A stretch of DNA of 64,000 bases. It comes from Enterobacter asburiae (GTDB lineage Bacteria; Pseudomonadota; Gammaproteobacteria; Enterobacterales; Enterobacteriaceae). The DNA is taken from contig NZ_CP102247.1 in assembly GCF_024599655.1 (NCBI RefSeq), forward strand, positions 2,604,001 to 2,668,000, in the 5' to 3' direction. Shown in pieces: positions 1-8,078 of the stretch. The notes beneath the pieces were generated by a model. The model was not told the DNA's origin. It did no database searches and worked only from the letters and a program-made list of their open reading frames with translations. The translations under genes were made by a program, and so were the position numbers. Numbering within the stretch: the first letter of the stretch is position 1; each line of letters starts with the position of its first letter.

Positions 1-35
1 GATCCTGCTGGCAAACCCAACTCTCTTGCTAGTGA

Positions 36-338
36 TTATTCAGAAAATAACGAGAAAAGGCCAACCGTCATCACTACACTCATAATCACCTGAATCAAAA
101 TAATAAAAAAAGCGATCCCACCCAATACTGTGATTTTTCGGCGCAGAATGAAAGTAATGCCGGAAAGTACAACACTGAACAGAACAGCTTTAAGTATATA
201 GGAAAGCGGCACCATTGCCGGGTGACCGGTTTGCACTCCAGCAAGCCCAATGAGACCCAGTAGAAAATTACCGCAGATTCCCCATCCCCAGAAAGTCGTC
301 GATAAGCTCATCTGCCCCGCGACTAATCTTTTCAACAT
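36..338 (-). CDS. Small hydrophobic membrane protein, function unknown
   Basis: I do not recognise this gene. It encodes about 100 residues with four hydrophobic stretches, separated by a short basic segment (residues RRK) near the middle, so it is probably a small integral inner-membrane protein. An in-frame ATG lies 13 codons further upstream (position 377), but the ATG at 338 is preceded by AAAGGATG at good spacing, so I prefer that start. It runs in the same direction as the cupin gene upstream, with about 45 bases between them, and could share its transcript. No catalytic motif is visible. Confidence 0.5.
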   Translation of the reverse strand: MLKRLVAGQMSLSTTFWGWGICGNFLLGLIGLAGVQTGHPAMVPLSYILKAVLFSVVLSGITFILRRKITVLGGIAFFIILIQVIMSVVMTVGLFSLFSE

Positions 339-383
339 ACACACATCCTTTTTGTGATTACTTGTATCAAAACTCACCGGTTT

Positions 384-860
384 TTACAGGGTAAAACCAC
401 CGTCACCCACCTGCGCCTGGGCGTACCATTTCATCAGCTCCGCGCTGCCGGGCGCGTTCTCAGCCGGTGACCATGGGGCGGTATCGTGCTCCGGAACAGG
501 CTGGTAGCCGCCGTGTTTTACCTCAAAAATGACGCCGCCTTTATCCAGCGACAGCACGGCATGCCAGGTACCGGCATCCATCTCCAGCACTTTGCAGTCT
601 TCACCTAACACCACGCGCTGGGTCACGTTACCGCTGTCATCGAAATTCAGCACCAGAAAGCGACCGCTCAGAGCGGTTAGCAGTTCAAACGTGTGCGGGT
701 GGCGATGGGGGCGAACATAGGTGCCAGGTTCCATCGCGATGGCCAGGCGCTGCACCGGGTCGCTCAGCTCGGGATGTAAATTGCGATGCGCGCGTAAGCG
801 AGGAGAATTGGCAGCCTGCTCGCTTTGTTGCTGCAGGTCACTGAACGTAATTTGTTTCAT
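384..860 (-). CDS. WbuC-family cupin-fold metalloprotein
   Basis: A 158-residue single-domain cupin. The first cupin motif is visible as PGTYVRPHRHPHTFELLTAL (His-rich metal ligands), followed by GRFLVLNF and the second motif around DAGTWHAVLSLDKGG. This matches the WbuC family of small cupins, whose members sit near polysaccharide genes or stand alone; their chemistry is not established. The start at 860 is chosen because AAAGGTG precedes it; a longer reading to 908 adds 16 residues that do not look like the family. Metal binding is inferred from the histidines; the substrate is unknown. Confidence 0.75.
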   Translation of the reverse strand: MKQITFSDLQQQSEQAANSPRLRAHRNLHPELSDPVQRLAIAMEPGTYVRPHRHPHTFELLTALSGRFLVLNFDDSGNVTQRVVLGEDCKVLEMDAGTWHAVLSLDKGGVIFEVKHGGYQPVPEHDTAPWSPAENAPGSAELMKWYAQAQVGDGGFTL

Positions 861-1001
861 ATACACCTTTGTTAATGGGGTCAGCGGGCGGCCACCCTTT
901 AGCCGCAAGACGTTATACCATTCGGAACGGTCGATGAGCGATGGCGTTTGTGAAACAAATCGCTGCCGGGTAAGCGGTCATATCCCCCGGCAGGAGGCTC
1001 A

Positions 1002-1760
1002 TCAATAAAACTGACATGAAAATCGCCATTCCCCTTCTGATGACCGGTGAAAATAACCGATACCATTATCCGCCCACATCCAATTCACTTTTTCTTCCGA
1101 CCCAACCTGAAAAACAAAATCGTCGATTCCCACACCGTGTTGTATCTCTGCCGGAAATCCCCCGACCTTGGTTCCCCTGTAGCGGTTAAAGTCCTCAAAA
1201 AAACTATCGCTGGCCTGCTCATCATCATTTACGCAAGAGAGATCAATAATGTCCCAGGCATCTTCCCATCCAGGAGCATCGTCATTGACACTGAGCCATT
1301 GAACAGGAAACGCGCGATACGGCGTGTCCAATTCAGGCAAAAACTGTAGCCCTTCAAGGGTGGCATACTCGCGGATTAACCATCCTTCACCGTGAGGTTC
1401 GTCAAAGGGATGTTGTTCCAAATTGTGGAACAACACCAGAAGGGCTATCCCCTTCAACTGGTCGGGAATAACAGGAAGCTCGTCGATCCGAATCTGAAGA
1501 AGCGGAAACATTGGCTTGTCCTTCCAGGTGGGTAATCCTTCGTCTGCACGAGAAACGCCCTTTAGAAACCAGGATGTTATGGGATCTTCAGGCGGCCGGA
1601 ACCCGCCGACCTGCGCGACCGATGCGGGTCTTAGTTTGGTCCGGAGTTCTTCTAAAACTGACGCACTCTCTAATTTCATGTTTGCTCGCTTTGCAGACTC
1701 TGTCTGCGTAGATGTTTTAGCGTTCATTGTAAGGTAATCATCAGGCTCTAAGAAACGCAT
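1002..1760 (-). CDS. DUF1963-like (YwqG-type) protein
   Basis: A 252-residue soluble protein that I place in the DUF1963/YwqG group because of the order of motifs: a proline-rich GGFRPPEDPITSWFLK segment, a beta strand with PLLQIRIDELP, and the C-terminal TKVGGFPAEIQ plus a tryptophan-rich MWADNGIGYFHR strand. The family function is unknown. The start is uncertain. Internal Met codons at 1727 and 1679 are possible, and the 1679 start (MKLESASVLEE) would remove a low-complexity Ser/Thr-rich leader. It is flanked by unrelated genes and probably monocistronic. Confidence 0.6.
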   Translation of the reverse strand: MRFLEPDDYLTMNAKTSTQTESAKRANMKLESASVLEELRTKLRPASVAQVGGFRPPEDPITSWFLKGVSRADEGLPTWKDKPMFPLLQIRIDELPVIPDQLKGIALLVLFHNLEQHPFDEPHGEGWLIREYATLEGLQFLPELDTPYRAFPVQWLSVNDDAPGWEDAWDIIDLSCVNDDEQASDSFFEDFNRYRGTKVGGFPAEIQHGVGIDDFVFQVGSEEKVNWMWADNGIGYFHRSSEGEWRFSCQFY

Positions 1761-1927
1761 AAGATATTAAGCCCTATGTTGAGTAAAACTCACATTGATT
1801 CCCACTATTTATCGTTTTTCAAACGTAATCGCGATGAAATACCATCCATTCACCCCTGGTATACTGCTGTCGACAATAGATAGCGAAGTTAAAACAATAA
1901 AAAATAATGTACGTATATGGAGCACCT

Positions 1928-2398
1928 ATGACACTCGATGTTTTATTCCATTTAATGAAAACCTTATCGCCAGCGAAAAACACCGCTGAGGAAAATATAC
2001 CTGCGCTAATAAACTTACTTTCCTCAGAAAGCGATCGCTCAGAGGCGCTGTCACCTCTAATCCATCGACTGCACCTCCTCTCTTTCGCCCAAAGCAATTC
2101 GGGTAACGCCGAAGAGTTGCTCTCAGCGCATTTACCAAAAGAGGATGGGATCCTTCCGCTGCTTGACTTTGCGGAGTGGCCAAAGGTGCGTTACGCCGCC
2201 TCAGGCGAAGATCAAACGCGTGAATCTGAGGAGTATTTCCGTGACATGACCTCGGCTGCCAATCTGTTACGCACTGCGCTGATCGATGCTGAACGTGCAA
2301 AAGGGACGCCTGCGCTTTATATTCTGGATAAATTGCTCAACCTGAACAGCGCCCTGCCGGAAAGATATAAAAAGATGGCGAATATTCCCTACGCATAA
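1928..2398 (+). CDS. Hypothetical helical protein
   Basis: About 156 residues, Leu/Ala/Glu-rich, predicted by eye to be all alpha-helical and soluble. I do not recognise the family. The ATG at 1928 is preceded by GGAG at proper spacing; a longer reading from 1907 would place that Shine-Dalgarno inside the gene. It is convergent with the LysR-type gene downstream. Nothing in the sequence points to a specific job. Codon use is more AT-rich at the 5' end than in the core genes nearby. Confidence 0.5.
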   Translation: MTLDVLFHLMKTLSPAKNTAEENIPALINLLSSESDRSEALSPLIHRLHLLSFAQSNSGNAEELLSAHLPKEDGILPLLDFAEWPKVRYAASGEDQTRESEEYFRDMTSAANLLRTALIDAERAKGTPALYILDKLLNLNSALPERYKKMANIPYA

Positions 2399-2445
2399 AT
2401 ACGTTCAGGATGCGGAATATTCCAAAATTAATATTCCGCTATTTA

Positions 2446-3369
2446 TTAAACCCGATTTTCATTGTATTCAAGACAGACGATATTCAAAGAAGGTACCACC
2501 GGCGCGTTAAGATTAAGCCACGCCAGCAACCGTTCAATACTCTGTCTTCTGAGCGAATGTTTCGGCCAGACAAGGTAATAGCCGTCCCCTGTTGCTATCG
2601 CTTCCCTGAAGGGCAGCGCGAGCAGACCGCTTTTCAGCGCGTCGAGCGTGAGGCGGAGATCGGCCATCGCCACCCCGTGACCGTGCATGGCGGCCAGGCT
2701 TCCCTGCTCCAGGGTGTCGAACACTATCCCTCGACTCACGTCGAGACCGGGGAATGACCCCGTTCTTTTCAGCCAGCGCTTCCAGTCCCGTCTGTCCGGA
2801 GAGGGATGGATAAGATCGCACTCTGGGAGCCGATGCCGGGCAGATTCAAGCAACGACGGGGTACAAACCGGAATGAGCCATTCACTGAAGAGCAGCCTGC
2901 TTTCCGTTGACTCGCCGAAATAGCCATTACCGAGGAGGATCGCACAATCGTATGGCTCACGACTAAAGTCAACGGTGTCGAAGTCCATCCAGACGCTGGC
3001 AATTTCAATTTGTGGCTTCGCGTGGTTCTCGCGAAAGGATTTAAGCACATTCAGAAGCCATCGCATTGTCAGGGTGCTGGGAGCTTTGAGGCGCAGAAGA
3101 TGATTTTCGCTTCTGAATGCGCGACACGCCCACTCAATATTCGAGAAACTTTCGCTAAGCTGTCCGGCCAGAACGCGCCCGGCATCACTGACCTCCACTC
3201 TTGGCCCTTGACGTTTAAAGAGCTCACAGTCGAACCACATTTCAAGCGTCCGGACATGTCTGCTGACCGCTCCTGGCGTGATATTCAGTGCTTCAGCCGC
3301 TTTGCTGAAGGAGTTAAGCCGCGCGGCAACTTCAAAAGCGCGCAGGGCATACAGTGGCGGTAAAGACAT
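2446..3369 (-). CDS. LysR-family transcriptional regulator (GcvA-like)
   Basis: 307 residues, normal length for a LysR-type regulator. The N-terminal winged helix-turn-helix reads LYALRAFEVAARLNSFSKAAEALNITPGAVSRHVRTLE, and the remainder fits the periplasmic-binding-like effector domain. The LxALRAFEVAAR and TPGAVSRHV pattern resembles the GcvA/AmpR branch rather than CysB. No divergent target gene is adjacent (a MarR gene lies upstream on the same strand), so the regulon cannot be inferred from context. The effector is unknown. Confidence 0.85.
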   Translation of the reverse strand: MSLPPLYALRAFEVAARLNSFSKAAEALNITPGAVSRHVRTLEMWFDCELFKRQGPRVEVSDAGRVLAGQLSESFSNIEWACRAFRSENHLLRLKAPSTLTMRWLLNVLKSFRENHAKPQIEIASVWMDFDTVDFSREPYDCAILLGNGYFGESTESRLLFSEWLIPVCTPSLLESARHRLPECDLIHPSPDRRDWKRWLKRTGSFPGLDVSRGIVFDTLEQGSLAAMHGHGVAMADLRLTLDALKSGLLALPFREAIATGDGYYLVWPKHSLRRQSIERLLAWLNLNAPVVPSLNIVCLEYNENRV

Positions 3370-3392
3370 ACGTTCCCTTTTGTGAGGTTTAG

Positions 3393-3932
3393 CTATGCAG
3401 TGTTTGTATTATCGGCACTCGGTGACTTGTCGCCCAGGCCCTCTGGCGGAAATGTCAGCAGCAGCTCCCTGAGCAGGGACTCAAGCTGCGCGCGCTGCGC
3501 GTCAGATAAGCTACTCAGCAGCGCATTTTGGGTTTGTGTATGCACGATCAGCGCCTGTTCGATACGCTCCTGCCCTTGCGGTGTCAGGCTTACGAGGGTG
3601 CTGCGCTTATCATCCGGATCGGCAATTCGCCTGATAAGCCCTTGCTGTTCGAGATGGCTGAGCCGGTTCGTCATTGCCCCTGAGGTGATCAGCAGCGATT
3701 TATACAGCTGCGTAGGGGAAAGGCAGTACGGCTCACCGGCACGGCGCAGCGTGGCGAGCACGTCAAACTCGCCTTCGCGAAAGCCAAACTGCGCCATGGC
3801 CTGCGCCCGTTTTTTTCCCAGATGCTTCATCAGCCGGAGGATTCGGCCAAAAATTTTCATCGACGAGGCGTCCAGCTCCGGCATGGCACGGCTCCACTGG
3901 CCGACAACGAAGTCTACATGGTCTTTCATTTT
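3393..3932 (-). CDS. MarR-family transcriptional regulator
   Basis: A 179-residue MarR protein. The winged helix is clear: FDVLATLRRAGEPYCLSPTQL, recognition helix SGAMTNRLSHLEQQGLI, wing RRIADPDDKRSTLVSLT. It is transcribed divergently from an MFS exporter gene, the usual arrangement for a MarR repressor and its target, and a 22-bp perfect palindrome lies between them. The start at 3932 is preferred because AGGGG lies five bases upstream; an ATG at 3953 would add seven residues. Autoregulation and control of the exporter are inferred. Confidence 0.85.
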   Translation of the reverse strand, partial: KMKDHVDFVVGQWSRAMPELDASSMKIFGRILRLMKHLGKKRAQAMAQFGFREGEFDVLATLRRAGEPYCLSPTQLYKSLLITSGAMTNRLSHLEQQGLIRRIADPDDKRSTLVSLTPQGQERIEQALIVHTQTQNALLSSLSDAQRAQLESLLRELLLTFPPEGLGDKSPSADNTNTA

Positions 3933-3991
3933 CACCCCTGATGGCGTGGGCATTTATCCTGTTGTGCGGTACATCTTACGCAAAAACGGAT

Positions 3992-4013
3992 TTTATCTTA
4001 ACGTTAAGATAAA
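3992..4013. promoter_or_regulatory. 22-bp perfect palindrome, probable MarR operator
   Basis: Half-site TTTATCTTAAC is followed directly by its exact reverse complement. It lies in the divergent intergenic region between the MarR regulator and the MFS exporter, 46 bases before the exporter start codon. MarR dimers bind palindromes of about this size, so this is the likely operator for both genes. Binding is inferred. Confidence 0.7.
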
Positions 4014-4058
4014 TGCTCGCAGCAATTTGCCGGGCCATTCACAACCGAAAAGGACTCC

Positions 4059-5219
4059 ATGTTGAAACGCACGTCGCCTTTACTCTTCGCGGTTATCGCT
4101 TTTATCGTCGGGCTGAACCTGCGCCCTATTCTGGCTTCTGTAGGACCGTTGTTTTCCGTGCTGCAGCGTGAAGCGGGACTGACCGCTACGCAATTCAGCC
4201 TGCTGACCACCCTGCCGGTCGCGATGATGGGTCTGGCCGCCTTATGTGGACCCTGGCTTTTAGCCAGAGTCGGCGCCGTACGGGGAATTATGTTCGGGCT
4301 CTTCATCCTGCTTGTAGCCTGCTTATTACGCGGCTTTAGCGCCTCACCGGAGAGTCTTATGGGCACCGCGTTACTTGGCGGGGCCAGCATAGGCACGATC
4401 CAGGCGTTAATGCCCGCCCTGATAAAAAAGGAATATACGCAAACGGCCAGCACGGTAATGTCGCTATTCAGCACGGGCATTATGGCCGGTGCGGCAGTCG
4501 CCGCCGCCAGCGCCGAGCCGTTGTTTTCATGGCTCACGCTGAAGCCCGCGCTGGCAATGGCCGGGCTGTTAGCGCTGCTGGCGCTGATACTGTGGTTAAC
4601 CCTGGTTAAGCATCCTCGCGAGGAAAAAACAGCACACGAAACCGTTACGCTCTCGTCCTCCCGTACCGCACTACTGTTGCTCTTTTTCGGCGTGGGAACG
4701 GGAGCCTATACGCTGGTATTGGCCTGGCTGCCCCCGCTCTATATTCAGGCGGGATGGTCCGCACGCAGCAGCGGCTACATGCTGGCCTGGCTGACGTTAA
4801 CCGAGGTTGTCGCAGGGTTTGCCGTCTCTGCGCTGATCGGTAAATTCCCTGACCGTCGCGTGCCGCTGATCGCCGTATTGCTGCTTCTGCTGGCGGGATT
4901 ACTGTGTCTGGTCTTTTCGCCGGGTACAACGCCGGTGTTATCCACGTTGCTGCTAGGCACCGGGATCGGCGCCCTCTTCCCGCTGTCGCTCATCGTCACG
5001 TTCGATCATGCGCGAACGCCCGCGCAGGCCGGGAAGTTACTGTCTAAAGTTCAGGGCGGCGGATACATGCTCGCCGCGCTTATGCCGTTAATTGCGGGGA
5101 TCGTTCGCGACAGTTCGGTATCGCTGACCAGCGCATGGCTGATCATGAGTGCGGGAGTCGTACTGCTAATCGTCATCGCGCTGAATTTTAAACCGATCGT
5201 GGACGTGCAGGCACGGTGA
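4059..5219 (+). CDS. MFS transporter, CynX/NimT family
   Basis: 386 residues with about 12 hydrophobic segments, normal for the cyanate/nitroimidazole transporter family (CynX, NimT/YeaN). The N-terminal signature reads FAVIAFIVGLNLRPILASVGPL, followed by ATQFSLLTTLPV, both typical of that branch. It probably exports a small organic compound across the inner membrane; the substrate is not predictable. A divergent MarR gene and the palindrome at 3992-4013 suggest inducible expression. AGGA precedes the ATG at 4059. The gene is intact. Confidence 0.85.
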   Translation: MLKRTSPLLFAVIAFIVGLNLRPILASVGPLFSVLQREAGLTATQFSLLTTLPVAMMGLAALCGPWLLARVGAVRGIMFGLFILLVACLLRGFSASPESLMGTALLGGASIGTIQALMPALIKKEYTQTASTVMSLFSTGIMAGAAVAAASAEPLFSWLTLKPALAMAGLLALLALILWLTLVKHPREEKTAHETVTLSSSRTALLLLFFGVGTGAYTLVLAWLPPLYIQAGWSARSSGYMLAWLTLTEVVAGFAVSALIGKFPDRRVPLIAVLLLLLAGLLCLVFSPGTTPVLSTLLLGTGIGALFPLSLIVTFDHARTPAQAGKLLSKVQGGGYMLAALMPLIAGIVRDSSVSLTSAWLIMSAGVVLLIVIALNFKPIVDVQAR

Positions 5220-5301
5220 ATGCGATACCAGAATTGAGAGTCGTATTTCAGTCGGTCGTAAGATAAATTCAGGGTGAATTTCACCTCATTCAGGAGTGGA
5301 T

Positions 5302-5739
5302 ATGTCGCAAGCGCTACCAGAAATTGATGTCTTATTTGTCGCCGGGTTCGGGCCCATTTCGCGGGATACGGAGTCCAGTACCGCGTTTTATGTCCAGACA
5401 CTCGGCCTTCCGCTTAAGCCGATGGAGGGGAACAGCGATTATCTACTCACTGAAGAGGGCCAACTGGAAGGCGTGAAGCATTTCGCCGTCTGGCCGCTCG
5501 CACAGGCGGCAGCGTCCTGTTTTGGAGAAGAACAGTGGCCAGTTGAGCACCCGATACCGCAGGGCTGGGTTGAGTATGAGGTGCAGGATCTGGACTCGGC
5601 TACCCGCGTTCTGAGTGATAAAGGCTATCGGCTGCTGGTGGCTAATCGTATTGAACCGTGGGGACAAACCGTCACTCGCCTGCTCAGCCCGGAAGGCTTG
5701 CTTACCGGACTGACGATTACGCCGTGGCTGCGGGGGTAA
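5302..5739 (+). CDS. VOC-superfamily (glyoxalase/bleomycin-resistance fold) protein
   Basis: A 145-residue protein with the paired beta-alpha-beta-beta-beta layout of the vicinal oxygen chelate superfamily: first module with TESSTAFYVQTLGLPLK, second with VEYEVQDLDSATRVLSDKGY and a closing strand VTRLLSPEGLLTGLTI. The family covers dioxygenases, glyoxalases and sequestering resistance proteins, so no reaction can be assigned. The ATG at 5302 follows AGGAG closely; the GTG six bases earlier overlaps that ribosome binding site and is unlikely to be the start. Confidence 0.75.
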   Translation: MSQALPEIDVLFVAGFGPISRDTESSTAFYVQTLGLPLKPMEGNSDYLLTEEGQLEGVKHFAVWPLAQAAASCFGEEQWPVEHPIPQGWVEYEVQDLDSATRVLSDKGYRLLVANRIEPWGQTVTRLLSPEGLLTGLTITPWLRG

Positions 5740-5772
5740 TGGGGTTTTGCTTTAGGCGAATTTATTAAGGGG

Positions 5773-5823
5773 AATGTCTGCTTTGAGCTATGAGCTATGA
5801 GCTATGAGCTATGAGCAGACATT
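5773..5823. repeat. Heptanucleotide tandem repeat in the loop of a 10-bp hairpin
   Basis: Four and a half copies of GAGCTAT (5785-5816) are flanked by a perfect inverted repeat: AATGTCTGCT at 5773-5782 and AGCAGACATT at 5814-5823. The element lies downstream of the VOC gene at the border of an AT-rich island. It could be a transcription stop or a slippage-prone spacer. No reading frame crosses it. Confidence 0.7.
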
Positions 5824-5879
5824 ATTAACTGCGATATGTATGAATTAACAGGAACAACTCAGCAGACACATCATTGTGA

Positions 5880-6692
5880 CTAGAATGACAAGGTCAGGTT
5901 TTCATTTTTCACGATAATTTTTTTGTTGTTGATAACCAGCAGAGAAGATGTTCCTACACCAGTAAATAGCGCGTCCCCCTTAAAGAAGGTCTGATCGTGA
6001 TTGCCAGTTAAATGTCTTGCCATTTCCAGTTCGCTTCCATTCAGAAGAATTGTCACATTGGTTTTGCGCACGCCAATGTACTTCATGCCTGCATCGCTAA
6101 GCACAGGTGCCATATTTGAAAGCATAAAAAAGAGAACGAAAATCAAAACCAAAATTGATATGGCGGTACTTTTTTTATCTTCTTCTTTTATCTTTTTATC
6201 AATATATGTATAGGGGATCAGTGTGATCAAAAATGCCGTAAATAGTAATGACAATATAACAGATTTCCCATCCAACATTTCATTTGCGCTACCAAAAATA
6301 AGAAAAAGCCCCCCCATAAATGCAATAATTAAATGGGCAAATAAAGCAACATAAATCCTCATACTCCTCCCTACTTTAAGTGTTATTTTCAGTCTTCCGC
6401 GCCACTCTTCACGTTTTATTTTTTTATTGGGCGTGAGGAATAAAATAAATTTCGTGCAGTAATAGGAGGTTACAACCGACATGGAATACCATATTGCAAG
6501 AGAGAATGTAAGAAAAATTGAAAAAGATATAATGACAAGAAGAAAAAATATGACATCAGAAAGTGATAAGCCTGTAGGTAAGAATCCAATTCTCATCGAG
6601 TAAATCATAAATACCGCCACACCGCCCCCTATCAGGGAAAGGTAGATATTTTTTGCCATATTCATATTTAAAATGTTGTTTATAGAAATCAC
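5880..6692 (-). CDS. Multi-pass membrane protein of unknown function
   Basis: 270 residues with about six hydrophobic segments in the first 190 residues (for example LSLIGGGVAVFMIYS and IYVALFAHLIIAFMGGLFLI), followed by a mostly polar C-terminal 80 residues rich in beta-forming stretches (TNVTILLNGSELEMARHL, SSLLVINNKKIIVK) that probably lies outside the membrane. I do not recognise the family. Base composition is markedly AT-rich compared with the paa region, which suggests recent acquisition. It stands alone, with 340 bases without a clear gene upstream. Confidence 0.55.
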   Translation of the reverse strand: MISINNILNMNMAKNIYLSLIGGGVAVFMIYSMRIGFLPTGLSLSDVIFFLLVIISFSIFLTFSLAIWYSMSVVTSYYCTKFILFLTPNKKIKREEWRGRLKITLKVGRSMRIYVALFAHLIIAFMGGLFLIFGSANEMLDGKSVILSLLFTAFLITLIPYTYIDKKIKEEDKKSTAISILVLIFVLFFMLSNMAPVLSDAGMKYIGVRKTNVTILLNGSELEMARHLTGNHDQTFFKGDALFTGVGTSSLLVINNKKIIVKNENLTLSF

Positions 6693-7033
6693 TTCCTGAC
6701 TCCATTTATATGCTAAAGGTGATATAAAAATGAAAACTGTCGTCCATCATATTGAGGCATCAGACGCAATGAGGATAGAGGATGTAGTTATGGAAGTGCT
6801 ATTATCTACTTATGATATTCACTCATCCTTCATCTTTTTTTATCTATAGCAGTAAATATTCTTGTAAACCATTTGCTGCGGATGAATACTTACAACTTAC
6901 GTTCCTGTCACCAGACTGCTGAAGAAATGGTCCGTGAGTCTGCTTCGAGCGAAAAGCATAACTGACTGGCTAATCTAATGGTGATAGTCTACATTCAAGC
7001 GAAACAAACTTGTACAATGTTTGAACACCACCA
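6693..7033. other. Intergenic AT-rich stretch with one possible 39-residue ORF
   Basis: No gene longer than 60 codons is visible. One small frame on the plus strand (6731-6850) starts MKTVVHHIEASDAMRIEDVV and has AAAGGTGA a few bases before its ATG. It could be a small protein or the remnant of a longer gene. The upstream regions of the flanking minus-strand genes also lie here. I see no RNA gene or repeat. Confidence 0.3.
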
Positions 7034-7771
7034 CTAATCTTTATCTGGAATATCTCTCGCATCGTAATAATCAATCCCAAGTCTAAAGCTTAACTCAAGA
7101 CCCTCAGGGCCTCCGTTTATATCACCTACGCCAAATGTATTAGGAGCATTTTTGCTTCTGAATTCTTCAAGATCTTTTTTATTTGGAGGAAATTCATTGT
7201 TATTATAAAAATCAGGGAGCGAATGCAACTCAACGTAATCAACGCCAGCAGGATTATAAGCAAGGTAAAAATTTCTATAGTTACCCGGATTTCCTAAGTA
7301 GTGCCCTTCTTCATATTGATAGAATTTTGAAGAATGATCAAAATGCAAATAGTTAATATCATTTCCAAAGTCTTTGAACTTATGCCCAAGGGTTTTACCC
7401 AGATAAGGCACTTCAGGATGAAAGTCCTTATCTTTGCTGGTTACGGAATAGAGTATCACTGTGTTCTTATTATCATAAACCACCTGTAGATAGAACTTCC
7501 TGAATGAGTAAATATACTCATTCACCTTACCATCCTCAGAATGTTCTTCTTTCACAGGTGCGCCAAAAATTGATTCGATATACTTTATCGATGCCCCGGT
7601 ATAAATTACGTGAAGATTATCTTCCGCTTTTTTTTGAAAAAATTTATCTGCGATATTCTGATACAAGTCAAATACTGCATTTAGCGCTCCAAAGTATCCA
7701 GAAACGGCAAGCACACCACTCAAAATAATAGCAATAAATGATTTTTCAAGTACTTTTTTTGTAGCCATCAA
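7034..7771 (-). CDS. Membrane-anchored protein, possibly ETEC_3214-domain type
   Basis: 245 residues. One N-terminal hydrophobic segment (FIAIILSGVLAVSGYFGALNAV) looks like a signal anchor, followed by an extracytoplasmic domain. That domain begins with an SmpA/BamE-like pattern (VIYTGASIKYIESIFGAPV, then a beta sheet with EYIYSFRKFYLQVVYDNKNTV) and has an aromatic, Asn-rich C-terminal half. It resembles, from memory only, enterobacterial proteins labelled ETEC_3214-domain. Function is unknown. AT-rich, same island as its neighbours, and probably transcribed alone. Confidence 0.5.
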   Translation of the reverse strand: MMATKKVLEKSFIAIILSGVLAVSGYFGALNAVFDLYQNIADKFFQKKAEDNLHVIYTGASIKYIESIFGAPVKEEHSEDGKVNEYIYSFRKFYLQVVYDNKNTVILYSVTSKDKDFHPEVPYLGKTLGHKFKDFGNDINYLHFDHSSKFYQYEEGHYLGNPGNYRNFYLAYNPAGVDYVELHSLPDFYNNNEFPPNKKDLEEFRSKNAPNTFGVGDINGGPEGLELSFRLGIDYYDARDIPDKD

Positions 7772-8078
7772 TTTTACTCGTCATTACATTTTCTAGTATT
7801 GTACGTATTACTGACTATAAAGTAAAACAATGCCACGTGAAAACAGGCATCATCAATGATGATTAAATCGAAATTTATCTTAAGCATGATTTCAATTTAT
7901 GATATTAGAGCACCTTCTGCTGCTGGCACTGATCCGCTATAAAAATCCATACATCTCAAAGGATATTTCCGCCTTGCAATGAATGTGCCTTTTCTGCTTT
8001 GCGTTTACAGATTAGCCAGTGCCTGGTTTATTAATACCAGGCATCCAGGCTTTGCATTTATTCAATGAGATCGTATTC
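7772..8078. other. Intergenic region with a stem-loop at 8020-8043
   Basis: No gene is visible here. A perfect stem-loop (TGCCTGGT / ACCAGGCA, 8-base loop) lies 36 bases past the stop of the upstream minus-strand operon. It may end or stabilise that transcript, although no U-tract follows on the minus strand. The remainder is AT-rich and probably contains the promoter of the 7034-7771 gene. Confidence 0.4.

Noticed and set aside
5785..5816. CRISPR-like repeat array
   Set aside because: The units are 7 bp and contiguous with no spacers, so it is a simple tandem repeat.
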